Shown piece after piece: positions 12,781 to 25,900 of a DNA stretch of 64,000 nucleotides. The stretch comes from Auriscalpium vulgare (lineage: Eukaryota > Basidiomycota > Agaricomycetes > Russulales > Auriscalpiaceae): positions 372,001 through 436,000 of the forward strand of contig JAHBBC010000015.1 of NCBI GenBank assembly GCA_019915015.1. Direction: 5' to 3'. The notes under the pieces are model-generated. The model worked only from the letters and a program-made list of their open reading frames with translations, was not told the origin of the DNA and searched no databases. Both the position numbers and the translations under genes were made by a program. Each line of letters starts with the position of its first letter. Positions within the stretch are counted from its first letter, which is position 1.

Positions 12781-13034
12781 GGGGTTGAAAAGGAAACGGG
12801 GGTCAAAATTCGAAATTCGCAATTCTGTAACTGTACAATGACTGTATCCATCACGAATGCATCATGAACTGCACGTCATCTCACCAGCATATGCCGCGCG
12901 AGCGGATTCGGCGAGGCGTGAGACTGTAGAAGATAGGATACCATCTCTTGCACTATCGTTCTCTTGCACTACCGTTCTGTCGCACATGCGCGGCTCTCTT
13001 TCCCCCGGCCCCGCTTCGGAGTGGCCCACGAACC

Positions 13035-14326
13035 TCACATATACTTGAGAAACCACTCAACAGTGCTCGTAAAAGCGCCTTCCTTCCTGGCCTTCACTTT
13101 TGGATCGCTCTAAGACGTGAATTGGACGTGAACGTCAGGATGAGCATAGCACTTTCGCTAGCGAGTCACAATCATACGCACCAGGTCGCCACGGACCTGC
13201 ATAACTAGGTTTATCGGCAATGCAACGCAAAATCGATGAGTACATACCGCGAAACCGTGCTCGCATCCTTCGAAATACTCCCGCTTGTAACCAGGCGCAA
13301 ATTTCCCACTGCCTAGGACGGCATCGGCCTTTCCCTGCTTGTCCGCGGAAACATCTTGTCGTCTTCGCAGCTGTTGATAAGTAAGGGAGCTTTTGATGTT
13401 TCGGCATATTTCTGCGGCCAATGAGCACAATTCAGAGTGTAACGACCTGCGAGAGTAGTGTGGCTTACGTCGAGGTCGCTGAGCTCCAACCCTGTAGGGT
13501 GTGAGACGACGGAGACAGCGATTACATTGTCGAAGGCAAGGTCGAGAGTCAGACGACCTGGTGCAATGAGTCGTCAGCTATACCTATATACTCGCGTCCA
13601 GGCGATCCCTCCGATCCCCAACGACACTTCCGTCACAGAATCATCTCGCACGCTGGGCAACTCTTCCTTGCAAAGGATCGGTCAGATTGACGAAAGGAGT
13701 CTCACCTCCGACGCAATATCCAGTAGCACCAAGCATCACTACGCCACGATCCTTGAGACCGTCAAGTAGCGCCTGGGCACGACGTCTCATAATGTCAAAG
13801 CCGTGGGTTTCCATCCACTTCTCCCAATCAAGCGGCTCGCACTGCAACATAGGCACCTTCAGTCAGCCAATGCAAAATTTATCTTCGTACAATGTGCCGC
13901 ACGTACCTCAGCTGTTAACCTGCTCTCTGGGTAAGGGTTGCCATTGAACAAGTCCGGGGCGTAGACCTTGAAGCCGTTTCGCGCAAAACCGTCAACAAGG
14001 AGCTAGACGCAACTCAGTCACCGTCCGTGTGACCGAAAGGCATGAAAGAATTTGTTGTTGATAAGTTGGACGCCAAAAACATTGGAGAGGAAAACGACAG
14101 CCTTGTCCTTCGGGTGGTCTACCGTTGGCGTTCCCACGTAGGTCTTGATTCCACCGATGGTCTCCCAAGTTCCTGTACCATGGTCCTATACTCTGAATGC
14201 AAGTGAGAGGTTGATAATCATAACTGACCTTCGGGGGTTCCTTCATGAAGCGCACCTACACGAAACAGGGTAGGGCTAGCTTCAGTTCTCGACGCGGCAC
14301 TCTGAAACAGTTCTCGCAGAAACTCA
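13035..14326 (-). pseudogene. Dienelactone hydrolase paralogue A, probably broken
   Basis: Copy A of a DLH family that occurs four times here. The exon plan matches intact copy B at every exon: 14299-14326, 14229-14255, 14051-14172, 13907-14002, 13706-13841, 13469-13557, 13248-13411, 13182-13196, 13035-13109. The active-site region GATGYCVGG (Cys nucleophile) and GCEHGFA (His) remain. Three defects are seen: exon 1 meets TGCCG where copy B has GGTAG, so the GT donor is out of register; the third intron starts TTCTTT instead of GTTCGT; and the 13248-13411 exon has 164 nt where B and C have 165, shifting frame near 13343-13349. Each is explained by one missing base. Sequencing errors are possible, but other genes nearby show none. 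Confidence 0.75.
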
Positions 14327-14621
14327 TCCTGGGATGCAAGATGGAATAATCAGAAATGCATCACTATTAGTTCTTGCAAAACCTCACCGACTCGGATGTA
14401 CGACGGACGTCAATTTGAAGGGGTGACTCTTCGAGATCGCGGGAACCGTACAACTAGCCGATAAGATAAGATTCCACTTGATCAGGACGCGGCGGTTTTC
14501 CACTTGCAAACAGCTTGTCTACAGCACGCAAGTCTTCGAACGTAACATAGGCGGTAACTACCCCAGATCATATAGTATTCAGCTGCTGATTGACGTTTTG
14601 CTGTACAGTTATCTCTGTGAC

Positions 14622-15909
14622 ATGATGGACCTCGATTTTCCGTACAAGCTCACCTGCATTGCCGAGCTGAGCGGTACGTCAGCTCATCTCAGTCTGTCTG
14701 ATTGCCTGACAACTCAAACTCCTGAAGGTCATGAAGATCGTGCATGGAATGTCGCCTGGAACCCAACAAAACCTCTCCTCGCAACCTGTTCCGCTGACAA
14801 ATCTGTTCGCCTCTACACCTACGCTTTCTCGACACCCGATCCACCTGCATTCACCCTACACACATCAATACCTACAGGACACAGCAAAACTGTACGTGCG
14901 GTTGCATGGGCACCGTCGGGAACCACGCTTGCGACTGCTTCGTTCGATGCAAATATCGGGATCTGGGAGCGCGAGGAGGACGGCTCGGGGGAGTGGGAGT
15001 GCATGAGCCTCCTGGAGGGGCACGAGACCGAGTGCAAGAGCGTCGCATGGTCGGCTTCGGGGGCGCTGCTAGCAAGCTGCAGTCGTGATAAGACTGTCTG
15101 GGTATGGGAAGGTGCGCTTGGCATTATCCGCGTCTTGCGCCTGTCACTGACAAACCACCTGGCCTCATAGTCCACCCGGACGCCGATTTCGAGTGTATGG
15201 GCGTGCTCATGGAGCACTCCCAGGACGTGAAATGTGTCGCTTGGCATCCGAATGAGGAGGTCCGCCACCTGCCCGTCCGTCCCAGCTTCCTCGCTAACTC
15301 ACGACACTGCAGTGCAGATCCTAGCCTCCGCGTCGTACGACGATACGATCAAGCTCTACCTCGATGATCCGAGCGAGGACTGGTTCTGCTTTGCGACCCT
15401 CACGGGACACACGTCGACGGTATGGGCACTCGCGTGGGCGCCGGGTGGGGGATACCTCGCGTCCGCATCGGATGACTGCACGGTGCGCATCTGGAAACGC
15501 GTCGCAGAGCACCAATGGGAGTGTGTGTGCGTGCTCGAGGAGCATGGGCGCACAGTGTACTCTGTCAGCTGGGGCGCAGCTCAGAATGCGAAGTCGACGG
15601 ATGGCGAAAATCTTGGTTGGCTTGCGAGTGCTGGAGGGGACGGAAGGATAAATGTCTGGGAGCTAGAGGTATGTCCTGTTGGTGTACTTATTGGCCCATT
15701 CTGTCTTGCTGACGGCCGTGTCATAGGAGGCACCTGATGCTACGGTCAAGACACCGCCAAAATATAAAGTCATTGCCCGAATAGAGAACGGGCATGGCGA
15801 AAGCGACATCAATCATCTTGCGTGGTGCCCTCGAGAAGGTTTGGAGGGTCTTTTAGCGTCGGCGGGTGACGATGGACTGGCGCGGGTGTGGATGATAGAA
15901 GCCGTTTGA
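14622..15909 (+). CDS. CIA1: Cytosolic iron-sulphur assembly WD40 protein Cia1 (CIAO1)
   Basis: Seven-bladed WD40 protein of the CIA targeting complex (with Cia2 and Mms19), which delivers Fe-S clusters to cytosolic and nuclear apoproteins. Exons: 14622-14673, 14728-15111, 15171-15259, 15318-15668, 15727-15909. WD repeats are clear, each with the CIA1 spacing: [77 protein letters not shown] and [14 protein letters not shown], closing with [18 protein letters not shown]. The start could be either of the adjacent ATGs at 14622 or 14625. Length about 350 residues, as expected. It sits between the DLH copies A and B, which run in the opposite direction. Intact. Confidence 0.92.
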
Positions 15910-16036
15910 AGAAACGGTATGCTTCGAGCACGGTAATGTACATGATATTCATAAACTGTTAGAAAGTCTGACATCCGCTGCGACGCTTCGCGATTACTCT
16001 CTCGGCACTTGACTGACGTCGGAGTGTCATACAGAT

Positions 16037-17275
16037 TCACAAATGCTTGAGGAACCACTCGACCGTATTTTTGAACGCGGCCTCTTTGGCCTTTCGAATA
16101 ACTGGATTGCTCTGCAATATCTGGATGAGCACATAACATTGTGCGCGTGGTAAGTCAGCCAAACGTACGAGATCGCCACGGACCTGCGAATCGCTTTGTC
16201 AATAATGCGAAGAGCCAAGGTGATAAGTGAGACCAACCGCGAAACCGTGCTCGCATCCTTCGAAGTGCTCTCGCCTGTAACCGGGCGCGAACTTTCCCTC
16301 GCCCAGGACGGCATCTGCCTTCGCCTGCTTGTCAGGTGGGAATGATTTGTCGACCTCACAACTGTTGATGAGCAAAGGAGCCTTGGACGTCGTGGCATAT
16401 TTCTACACTCGATCAGCACACAACTCATATCAAGGGTTTGGTGCATGGACACGGCTTACATCAAGATCGTCCAACTCCAGTGCTGAAGGATGCGCAACCA
16501 CGGAGGCGGCAATTGCATTCTCAAAGGCGAAATCAAAGGTCAGACGAGCTAGAGCAGCGATGTCTCGGTTATCCTCAGATTGTCCTCGCCAATGAAGTTA
16601 AGGCGAGCATTACCTCCGTAGCAATATCCCGTGGCGCCGTACGTTACGACCCCCTGCTTCTCCAGGCCGTCGAGCAAAGCCTTGACACGGGGGCGGGTCA
16701 CGTCGAAGCCGTGCGCTGACCTCCACTTTGCCATGTCAAACGGCTTGCCCTAAGAAATCATTTAAATTTGTCAACTGGTCAAAGAACGGATCTCGCGTAT
16801 GGGATGCGCACGTCAGGAGTTAATCTGTTCTCTGGGATGGGGTCGCCTTCGAACAGGTCCGGCGCGTAGACCTTGAAGCCATTCTGCGCGAGCCCATCGA
16901 CAAGGAGCTGAATGGCTTTTTACTTAATGAGATCATCCGTATGATCACCAGAGGTACGAACTTTGTTATTGATGAGCTGGATGCCAAAGACATCTGTAAG
17001 GAATATTATAGCCTTGTCCTTCGGGTATTCGACCGTGGGCGTTCCGACATATGCCTCGATACCGTTGATGGTCTCCCAAGCCCCTACACTCTCAAATGAG
17101 TGCCATCCAGTAACGATTCAATGCGCCTGCCAGTGGGTGATCGTGACCAACCTTCGGTGTTTCCTTCATGGAGCACCCCTGCAAAATCATTGAGTATCAG
17201 AGTTACTCATCAGCCTGGCTTCAATCTGTGCCAATGAACGGCCCTACCCTTGAAACAATTGTCGCAAAAACTCAT
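16037..17275 (-). CDS. Dienelactone hydrolase family protein, paralogue B
   Basis: Intact alpha/beta-hydrolase of the DLH family; family members open dienelactones or related esters, but the substrate here is unknown. Nine exons: 17248-17275, 17152-17178, 16962-17083, 16812-16907, 16614-16749, 16460-16548, 16238-16402, 16169-16183 (15 nt, VRGDL) and 16037-16111. Starts MSFCDNCFKG and ends KNTVEWFLKHL. Active-site features: Cys in GATGYCYGA, Asp in SCEVDK and His in GCEHGFA. The usual GYCxGG has Ala at its last position here because of how exons join. About 250 residues, normal for cytosolic fungal DLH. Two introns use the weak donor GTTGGT and one GTTCGT. Closest relative in the window is copy A. 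Confidence 0.88.
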
Positions 17276-17369
17276 CTTGGGCGACCTGCTATGTCAATAT
17301 ATGCAGCGAGACGGAGGAGGGGGACAAAGATAACGATGGGCGAGAGGTCCTGCGAACTTGGTTCACGGT

Positions 17370-17377
17370 TATTTATA
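17370..17377 (-). promoter_or_regulatory. TATA box of DLH paralogue B
   Basis: TATAAATA on the minus strand, about 95 nt before the ATG at 17275. Confidence 0.5.
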
Positions 17378-17865
17378 TCTGTGAGTACATCAGCGAATCG
17401 CTGGAACATACCGGTGCGTATAAGTACCACTATGTACCAATTCCCACCCAAATTGGTGAGCGAATGAGCCATTGGGACATTCATCTTGAGCCGCTGGGTC
17501 AGGGAGCATGCCGACAGGCTCAGCGCGCACGATAAATCTCCATCAACAGAGTCGTCGCGCCGAAGCGCATCAGCGCATTGCCGAATTTGTGACTTGGCGC
17601 GTATCCTTGGCCTCCCAACATGCACTTGCGGGTGGACCGGGGTGGTTATCTATTCCTATCCTATCCTATCCAAGTCTCCACATGCGCCATAATTTTATGA
17701 CAGTACAGCTGCGTGGTCCGAATATGAAACAAGAGGAGTTCAGCCAATATTTTGCGACCCCGTCAGACGTACTACTGTGCTCTTGCGCTACGTCCTACAG
17801 TAACGTCCATCCCCTTGCCTTCTTTCCACTCTGGCCTTCACGACCTCTCCATCGCCATGTGGCGT
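17378..17865. other. Intergenic region
   Basis: Promoter of DLH paralogue B and 3' side of the F-box gene. A short direct repeat (tatcc units, 17655-17672) is present. No gene seen. Confidence 0.45.
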
Positions 17866-19775
17866 CTACTTCGTGGCGCGCTTCGCGACGAACTTCTTCT
17901 TTCCCCCCAAGGGGGCAACAGTGACCGTCTGGACTTGTATATCCTTCTTCAAGTGCTTGACAATGGCGGTCAGCATACCCCGGTCTTCTTCGCGGTAGTA
18001 TGGGATCTCGACGGCGGAGACAGGGTATCCATGCTTTCTACGATCGTCCAGGACTTCCGCGAGGCGGTCAAGGAACACGCCATCCAAGGGGTATGATGCA
18101 GACCCGCTTGCAAGGTTACGCAGGATGATCGTCGTTAGTTTCGGGAAGAGCAATGGGTCGCGGTGCGGTAAGCCAGTTGGAAATGTCGGCCCGGCTATGG
18201 AACTGTCGGCGCAGTTAGGGGGGGAGATGGGCGGATTGTCGCCAACTTCGCCAGAAATGGCCAGGGCATTCAACAACCCAACGGCGGCCTTATCCCCATC
18301 GACGATGAGAACCTCAACGCTCGTAGCATGTTCGAACATCCCCAACCACCGGTCTTTCTCCCAAGCATGAAGGCGAAGGCGAAGAGTCTTCACATTGGAT
18401 AGATAGGGATAATCCATGATATATGTATCGTTCGGAGGGGCATCTGTGAACTTTGTGAGGAGCTTCAAATTGGGTTGAACTTCTTCGTCCTCGAAGGCAG
18501 CGCAGTCCAGCGCCGCCGGCCTCTCTCCCCATTTTGAATACCAGTCTACGTGCTCGAGCCACGACTTCAAGGCCTGGTCGGTCCCGTTCGAATCCAAGTC
18601 GACCGTGCGAGGGCCTGTTGATGGCCCTTCGAACACCTTCAACACGCCATGGACGATGGGATTGATTTTGGCCTTCCTATTGATAAGTTCGATGTGGCAA
18701 GTTTCGGGTATAACAAGGGCTTGCACTAGATCCAATCCTTCTCGTCCAAGGAATCGGAGGCGAAAGTCGACGAGTAAAGGAAGGCGAGCGGCATTTGCCA
18801 GCCCAGACGCCGGCCAAATCTGATCCTTGAGCGCAGTCCGCAGCGTTCGCAGCCTGGGCATCCGCTGCAAGGCTTGATGGAGTTCTGCGGCGGTGGGATA
18901 GCCTGGATCGTCGTATTCATAATCCCAGTCCGACCCCACCTTCAGGGAGACTAAATTCGAGAGGATGTCAGAGTTCCATGGGAGGGAAAATTCTTCAAGG
19001 GCGAGGTGTCGGAGGCAAGGCATATTGCCTTGCGAGATGTTAGAGAGAAAGTCAACGGGATTTCTGGCAATCAGACACAGGTCAGTGAGCTTAGGTGCCT
19101 TCGCGGTGACCAGCAGAGTGTATTGCTTGAGCAATTTGTTTGCGCTACTCTTCGTGTCGCCCCAGCCCTCGCACAACCTCAGCTGACGCAGGCGCTGTAT
19201 CTCCTGTTTTCCCAGATACTTTTGCAACTCTGCTCCGGCTTTGGATCCCATGTCACCAATCTTCAGATCCAAAGACAACGGGGCCTTGCGCGATCGACTG
19301 AACATTTCGTTGCACACGGTGCGAGAATGCTCCCGCCGGTTGATAGATGCCCAAAGGTTGGCGGCGTTGAGGGCAACCTGCCATCTGGTTAGTGAACGAC
19401 GAGTTCCACCTGATCGATGCTGACCGTTCTCCAATGACGACACACTTGCGTTATATTCATCCATCCAACTTGCTGCCGCACTGGCTCTGGCGGATGAGGA
19501 GACGAAGAAGCTCCACGCCGCTTCTTGCTAGCGCGGCGTTTATGATCTTCGGGCAGGGAATGATATTGGACTGCCCAGGGCTTCGCTTCGGAGGCACAGA
19601 ACGAGAAGATCGTTACTAAGACTTCGGAAGGGACAGCAAAGGCGGGTGCGCGCAAGATGTTTTCATAGGCATGGAGTTTTGACAGCACATCGACAACAGC
19701 ATCGATTTCAGCTCGTACGCCCGCGGCAGTCATCCCCTGCGCGAGCGCAACCTGTCTTGCCATGCCGTCGTACAT
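17866..19775 (-). CDS. F-box-like protein with leucine-rich C-terminal region
   Basis: The F-box-like segment VPSEVLVTIFSFCASEAKPW and the following WMNITQVCRHWRTVALNAAN are typical of the large Agaricomycete F-box family, whose members recruit substrates to SCF ubiquitin ligases. The long C-terminal part (APKLTDLCLIARNPVDFL, MPRLRTLRTALKD) has irregular leucine-rich repeats. A 47 nt intron (19378-19424) with a cactaac branch point joins the two parts. The given start is the ATG at 19773-19775. A further exon probably lies upstream (about 19867-20049), joining in frame as RSE then CWSSLLRARIP across a 55 nt intron, but I found no ATG for it, so the true N-terminus is unresolved. Substrate unknown. 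Confidence 0.75.
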
Positions 19776-20284
19776 GGGAATGCGGGCGCGAAGAAGGGAA
19801 GACCAACACTCGCTAAGGGGCGAACATCAGACAGCATACAAAATCTTGGATGAATTCACAAACCTCGGATCGCTCTGGTTGTCCATCCTCAGGCCCCTTT
19901 GAATAACGATAGAATCGGGAGAACAGTTGAGGCTCCGTCAGTCTGCGCTGGGTTGCTGTACTGAATATTAAATCCTGCTGTTGACAGCGCCGGAGCTCGT
20001 TCTCGTCCAGGACCAGAGCTGAAAGAATGGCGCGCTTCAGCCTGAGCAACGGACCACACTGACGGGATAAGAACCAGACTAATAACTTACTGTGGCTGGA
20101 CGCGAAGGCGGTTCTGTTCTGAGTTTGGAGTTGCTGGCAAGTTCTGTCAAGTTAAACTTGAGTTAAACGGTTACTTAATCCTTCGGCGCCACGGGAACTT
20201 CCCACGCCTATAGCTCACAAGCGCTCACTACGGTACTTAGCGGCGCTGAGTTAGCGCTAGAGCAAGGTAGCCTTTGCACATATC
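19776..20284. other. Possible 5' exon of the F-box gene and shared divergent promoter
   Basis: 19867-20049 minus is an open frame that splices in phase to the F-box gene (LRRCQQQDLIFSTATQRRL). The remaining 235 nt separate it from YL1 on the other strand and probably serve as a two-way promoter. Confidence 0.45.
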
Positions 20285-21866
20285 ATGGCCGAAGATGATT
20301 CGCTCGTCAGGCGGCGGTCGCGCCGAAGCACGGCTGGAAACCGGTATAGTACCATCATACCCGAGTCGTTGACTGAAAGCTGAGGCTCATTACGACAGGA
20401 TGGAGGCTGCTCTCGCCGAGCTCACTGTTCAAGACGCAAATAATGAGGCAGAAGAGGACATTGACTTTGTTATAGACAGAGGTTGGCTTCCTGAAGCTTC
20501 CTCACGGGCCTGTTCTTACCGCGAGGTTGGGCAGACGAGGAAGATGTGTTTGGCTCCGATTTTGAGAGCACGGACGACGAGGCTGCAGCGACCGCACCCG
20601 AAGCCGGCGACAAAGCTGTACACGAAGAGGAGCGCAGGGAGCGGAAGGTACGTGGCAAGCATCGGCGCACGGATTTGACTTACCATGTCTCGCCCGCAGA
20701 CCACCCGCAATCGCGTCGACAGAGCCACGGCCGTAGCGCACGCGCGTCAGCGCGTCACCTTCAACCCCGAGGCGTACGAAGCGGAGTTGGTCGCCGCTGC
20801 CGACAAAGAGAGCGCTGGTGACGCTGCGAAGAAGAAACGGCGCGTGTCGCTCGGACTGGCGATCGACGCGGAGACAGGCGAGGTTGTGAACAATGCAAAG
20901 CGTCAGAGCCGACGCACGCACACGGTGCTCAACACCAGTGCGTCGGCGAGCCGCATGAAAAAAGAGGTCGAGGAAAAGAAGGTGCGCAGCGGTGCTGTTG
21001 GCTTGGAGCGAGACCGCGCTGACGCGTGGGTGTACAGGGCGTGCCAAAGAAAGTGAAGGTTAAAGTGCGCGCTCTCACCCAGGATGAGCTCATCGCCCGC
21101 GCGCTCGACATGGAGGAAGGCAACATCATGGAGCACAGAAATTACCTGACCGTTGAGGCTGAGAAGCGGAAACGTGCGCATGCCGTGCGGACCGTTGTTG
21201 AGGGCCCTCTGTTGCGATGGGTGAGCAAGCGAGAGGACGTTCCTGTGTTTACGCAGGTTCTACCCCAAGGTACATACTCTCCAGGTCCCCATTCCTGTGC
21301 AATTCACGCTCTCCGCCAGCGTCATCGTCTAGCAAGGCTGTAGCAAGTCAAATCCAGGCTCCTCTACCGCCCCTTGCACCACCGAGAATGGAAACCGTTG
21401 CGAAAAATTACGTCGTCCACGAAGTCTCACAAACAGATAGCGCGCCTCGGCCGCCCTGGAAAGATACCATGGCCGCCATGTTCGGGGGCGACGTAGACTG
21501 GGAAGTCATGAAGGTATACGTGACCAAGGGTCGGCCCCTCAGTACGTGACCAGATCCCCTTTTCTTCCTCATCGTCTCCTAAGCCTCTTTACTACAGCCC
21601 GCTACATCCCGACATGTCCCATCACTGGCCAGCCGGCACACTACCTCGATCCCCGGACGAATGTTCCGTACGCCACACCAGCCGCATACGACGTCTTGAC
21701 GCAGCTCCTGGAGCACGAGTACGTGTGGAGCGCCACAATGGGATCCTACGTTGCGCACGAGTCGGAGCGCGCACGAGTCGAGCCCGCAGAAGCAGAGGCC
21801 AGCACATCGCGCAAGCGACAGCGGACCAAGTCAAGGGCAGCTCCGGAGGCTACGGACACTGCTTGA
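20285..21866 (+). CDS. SWC2: YL1/Vps72 family protein, Swc2 subunit of SWR1 complex
   Basis: Histone H2A.Z-H2B binding subunit of the SWR1 remodeller, nuclear. Seven exons: 20285-20343, 20399-20481, 20535-20647, 20700-20981, 21038-21269, 21344-21541, 21598-21866. The N-terminal YL1 part has the start MAEDDSLVRRRSRRSTAGNR, an acidic patch (DEEDVFGSDFESTDDEAA) and a basic segment (AKKKRRVSLGLAI). EELIARAL-type helices follow (TQDELIARALDMEEGNI). The C-terminal YL1_C domain reads TCPITGQPAHYLDPRTNVPY and ends in a basic tail. The exon 5/6 join is chosen so that the frame stays open (acceptor at 21343). About 410 residues. Divergent from the F-box gene. Confidence 0.9.
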
Positions 21867-22984
21867 CCGATGGCCAACAGATCAGTCTCAGTGTGAGTAC
21901 ATTCCAGGAATTTTTTCTTTCATATGGCTCAAGTTGGCTGTTGCCTGCTCATAGCTGCCGGTGCCCTCAGTCACACATCGCCTCAACGCGGCTTACTCTG
22001 GGCCCAGGCTAGCTTCTTTCAAAGTCTGGCCAGATATATTGATACTATGAGGGGCCCTCAGCTTCAATCCTCCCTGTAGGTGGAAGGCTGGAGGCGAAGG
22101 GATGCCGGAGGTCGCCGCTTCGAAGCCGCACCTCCTCTCGCATGTGGTATTATCTTGCAAGTGGCACATGCTATGGATTGCTCGCATGTCTCTATGCCCT
22201 TGGGAGGGGCTCGTTGGTTTGCTCTGAGTTTGCTCTGCTTTATCTCGCAGCTCCCTATTGGTCGTTTCTTGAATAGAGGCTCAGTAGTACAGCGTGTGGT
22301 CAGACGGCATCTATGTATCGAATACATCCTTGTCGACCTCCTGGGAGCAATGACATCCGAGCAAAGCAAGCACATTTGCAAATGGTGATCATCACTTTGC
22401 CAGCACGCGTGGTTCATGATGATCGTCCAGTAATTCTACTGAATTTACGCGACTGGCAGGCATAGTGAGCAAGGTCGTTACCTTTGTTCCTTGTCCTGTG
22501 CGGAAGTGGTCGTTGGACTTGAGCGCAGTCCCGGCGCTTCCAAGCCACGGTAAACACGAAAAGAGGCGCGGCGCGGCGCGTCGGCAAAGGGCGCTGCTGG
22601 ACACTTGCCGCGTCTCCCTCTTTCCCCAACCACCCTGACCCCGCCTTCACGCTCCTTCAGACTCAGAGAAGGAGACAGCAGCAAGGGATTGAGCGAACAC
22701 AGGATGGACAAGAACAAGAGGGTGGGTGCGGAGGTGCGGTAGATCGGTCTGCGCGTAACAGTGATCGCGCAGTGCCGGAAACAGTGGTTATTATTCCGCC
22801 GCGGACAGGAAGTTCCCACACTCAGACGGCAGGAGGGCGACGTTGTCTCGTCGTCGTCGCTGGCAACGTTGAACCTCTCTCCTCGCCGCCTGGCACTCCC
22901 TCTTTCCTCACTGCGTCTGTAGAACAACAACTCTCTATCACTGGCTCGACTTCTCCACTCTTATTTGCCACCTAACTGGCCATC
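21867..22984. other. Intergenic region
   Basis: 3' UTR of the YL1 gene and promoter of HIR1. The last 200 nt are C/T rich. No supported gene. Confidence 0.45.
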
Positions 22985-25900
22985 ATGAAGTTCACCAAGC
23001 CATCTTGGATCACGCATGGCGGTACGTCGTCGACGAACGCTCACTCTGCCACTCGTCGTGATTTCCTTCCCCAGACACATCTAACAAGGGTGATGCTGCG
23101 ACCGGCCCGAAGCGCGTATCCATCTTCTCCGTGCACGTTCACCCCGACGGCTCGCGCATCGCAACTGGCGGGCTCGACGCGCGCATACGCATCTGGAGTA
23201 CCAAGCCCATCCTCAATGAGGCCTCCGAGAACTCCGGTCGCCCGCCAAAGTCTCTGTGCACCCTCGCCATGCACACGGGCCCTGTGCTGTGTGTGCGCTG
23301 GGCTCACTCGGGCCGCTGGCTCGCGAGCGGGAGCGACGACGCGATTATAATGATATGGGACCTAGACCCGTACGCTCTTACTTCATGTTATGTTCGTCAG
23401 TCGTATGCTGAGATGTTCGGCAGAAACGCGAAGGGTAAGGTGTGGGGTTCGGATGAGGTCAATGTAGAGGGATGGAAGCCCTTGAAGAGGCTCCCCGGCC
23501 ACGAAAGCGGTGCGCAGTACACTTTGCATGTCCCCACGATCTGCCCTCACACCTTTTATTATCGGAAAGACGTCACCGACCTCGCCTGGTCTCCTGAAGA
23601 CAGGTATCTCGCGTCTGTAGGCCTTGACTCCCAGGTCCTCATCTGGAACGGCTTCTCGCTCGGCAAGTACAATCTTCTCATCCACGGACGCTCCACCTGA
23701 CTCTGTCTTCAGAACGCCTCTGCAAGATAGACCAGCACCAGGGCTTCGTCAAGGGCGTCTGCTGGGACCCTGTTGGCGAGTTCCTGGCGACGCAGTCTGA
23801 CGATCGCACCGTGAAGATCTGGCGGACGGCAGACTGGCAACTCGAGGCAGAAGTGCGGAAACCGTTTGAGGACTCCCCTGGCAGCACATTCTTCCGCAGG
23901 CTCAGCTGGTCACCGGACGGCGCACACATCACCGCGTCGAACGCTACGAATAACCAGGGTTTCGTGTTTATCGCCGCCGTCATCGCTCGCAATAGTTGGA
24001 CATCAGAGATCAGTCTTGTGGGGCACGAGAACACGGTGGAGGTCGCCGTGAGTAATGCTCTCTTCATGGATTGGCGGCCCTTGACTTCGATGCGTAGGCA
24101 TACAACCCACATATATTCCTTCGGAACCCATCTGCACCAGTTGCTACGGCGAATATATGCTCGGTGGTCGCGCTCGGTGCAGATGACCGTTCCGTGTCAG
24201 TTTGGCAGACAAAGTCCGCGAGACCCTTGATTGTTGCGAAAGAGGTCTTCGAGCGGCAGATCATGGATTTGAGTTGGTGAGCAATATCATGTCCTCAGTG
24301 ATCAGCATGCTCAAGTCATGTCATACTAAGGTCGTGGGATGGTCTATGCCTATACGCCGTCTCGTCCGATGGAACTCTCGCTGCGTTCAAGTTCGAAGCT
24401 GAAGAGCTTGAGGGCATCGCGCCACACTCCGCCCAACAGCAATACCTCCAGAAGTTTGGCTTTATCTCATCGTCTGGCCAAACGCACCAACCTTCCACGC
24501 GCATCACTCCGCCACCGTCCCCTCACCCTCTTGCACAACAACACGCGCAAAACGGTTTCGGGGCCAGTGCGAATGGCCACGTGAATGGCGGCGAGGTGAT
24601 CAACAAACTCGTGGCTAAACGTAACACAAAGCGCCGCGCGCATGCCGCGTTCGGCCCATCGACCGCGCATACAATACCATCAGCTGCTATCCCCTCTGCT
24701 ACATTCGACTCCCTCCCGGCGTCCATGTCACGCGGTCAGTCGCACTCACACTCAGCCTCGCCGCTCGTCGGGCCCGGCATGTCCGCCATCCTCTCCGACC
24801 CATCTCCGTTCTCACCGCTTCCACGGCGGCACTCGGGCGACTCTAATGGCAGCATGGGGCTCGGTATGCAGGTCCCTATCGACGCAATTGACTCGCTGGG
24901 CGGTGATGTCCGAGGGAAGCGCAAGTCGTCCGCGATGGACTTCGTGGACGAACGCCCGCAGACAAAGGCGCGCACTCTCGGCGGGGATCGGTTACGCGAG
25001 GGTGCACCGGTGGTGAAGGAGATCCCGCTGGCGAGCGGGAGCGGGGTTGGCAACGGGCAGGGTTACTTGGCTGGGGATCTGGGAGTATCAGAGAGCGCGA
25101 GTATTTTCAAGGTGCCGCCGGTGCTCACGTATCTCAATTACAAGGCCGGCGATGGGACGGAGGAGGCGATCCTGGAAGCCAGGAACGCGGAGAGCGGAGG
25201 TCTGTGTAGCTGCGCTTGTGATCGTGATAAAACTAACGTTGATGTTGTCGGACAGACTTGACGGAGGTCACCTATGTCAGCGGGAAGCAGACCCTTTGGC
25301 TGGACTATCTGCCATCTCCTGTCATCATGCTGACAGCCACGCAACACTTTTGCGCTGTGGGCATGCTCGATGGAACTTTGAATATCTATTCTACTACAGG
25401 CCGACGGTGAGCTCGTTACGCGGGTTCGGTGCCAACTCTTCTGACGACTCTCAGGTTAATGCCGACCTTAACACTTGACTCTCCCGCCAGTTTCTTATAT
25501 GGGAACAAGGCTGCATTGATTGCGTTAACCTCGGCAGGCATCCTTTATTCATGGTATGTCTTATGAGTGGACAGGTGGCTTGCACACACTCACCTACTGC
25601 CCAGGAATATCAAGAAAGCATCGGCCCACTTTCCACCAATTTCAATCCGCCCCCTGTTCTCCATCTCTCCAAATTCGTCTATCGACGGACGGAGCATCAC
25701 ACTGGCGTCCGTTGCAGCACGCCCAAACGGGAGCCCCGTACTCACGACAACAGCAGGGATCGCGTATTCGTACGACCCTAGTCTGTGCACGTTTATCAAG
25801 CTCTCCGATTCATGGTGGGGCGAAGGCTCCGATGCGTGGACGAGCCGCTCGCGGGGGAGCAACACGCAACAAATGGCATCCATCACACCGGTCGCACACG

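Noticed and set aside
14819..15268. Minus ORF of 149 codons inside CIA1
   Set aside because: Antisense shadow of WD40 coding sequence.
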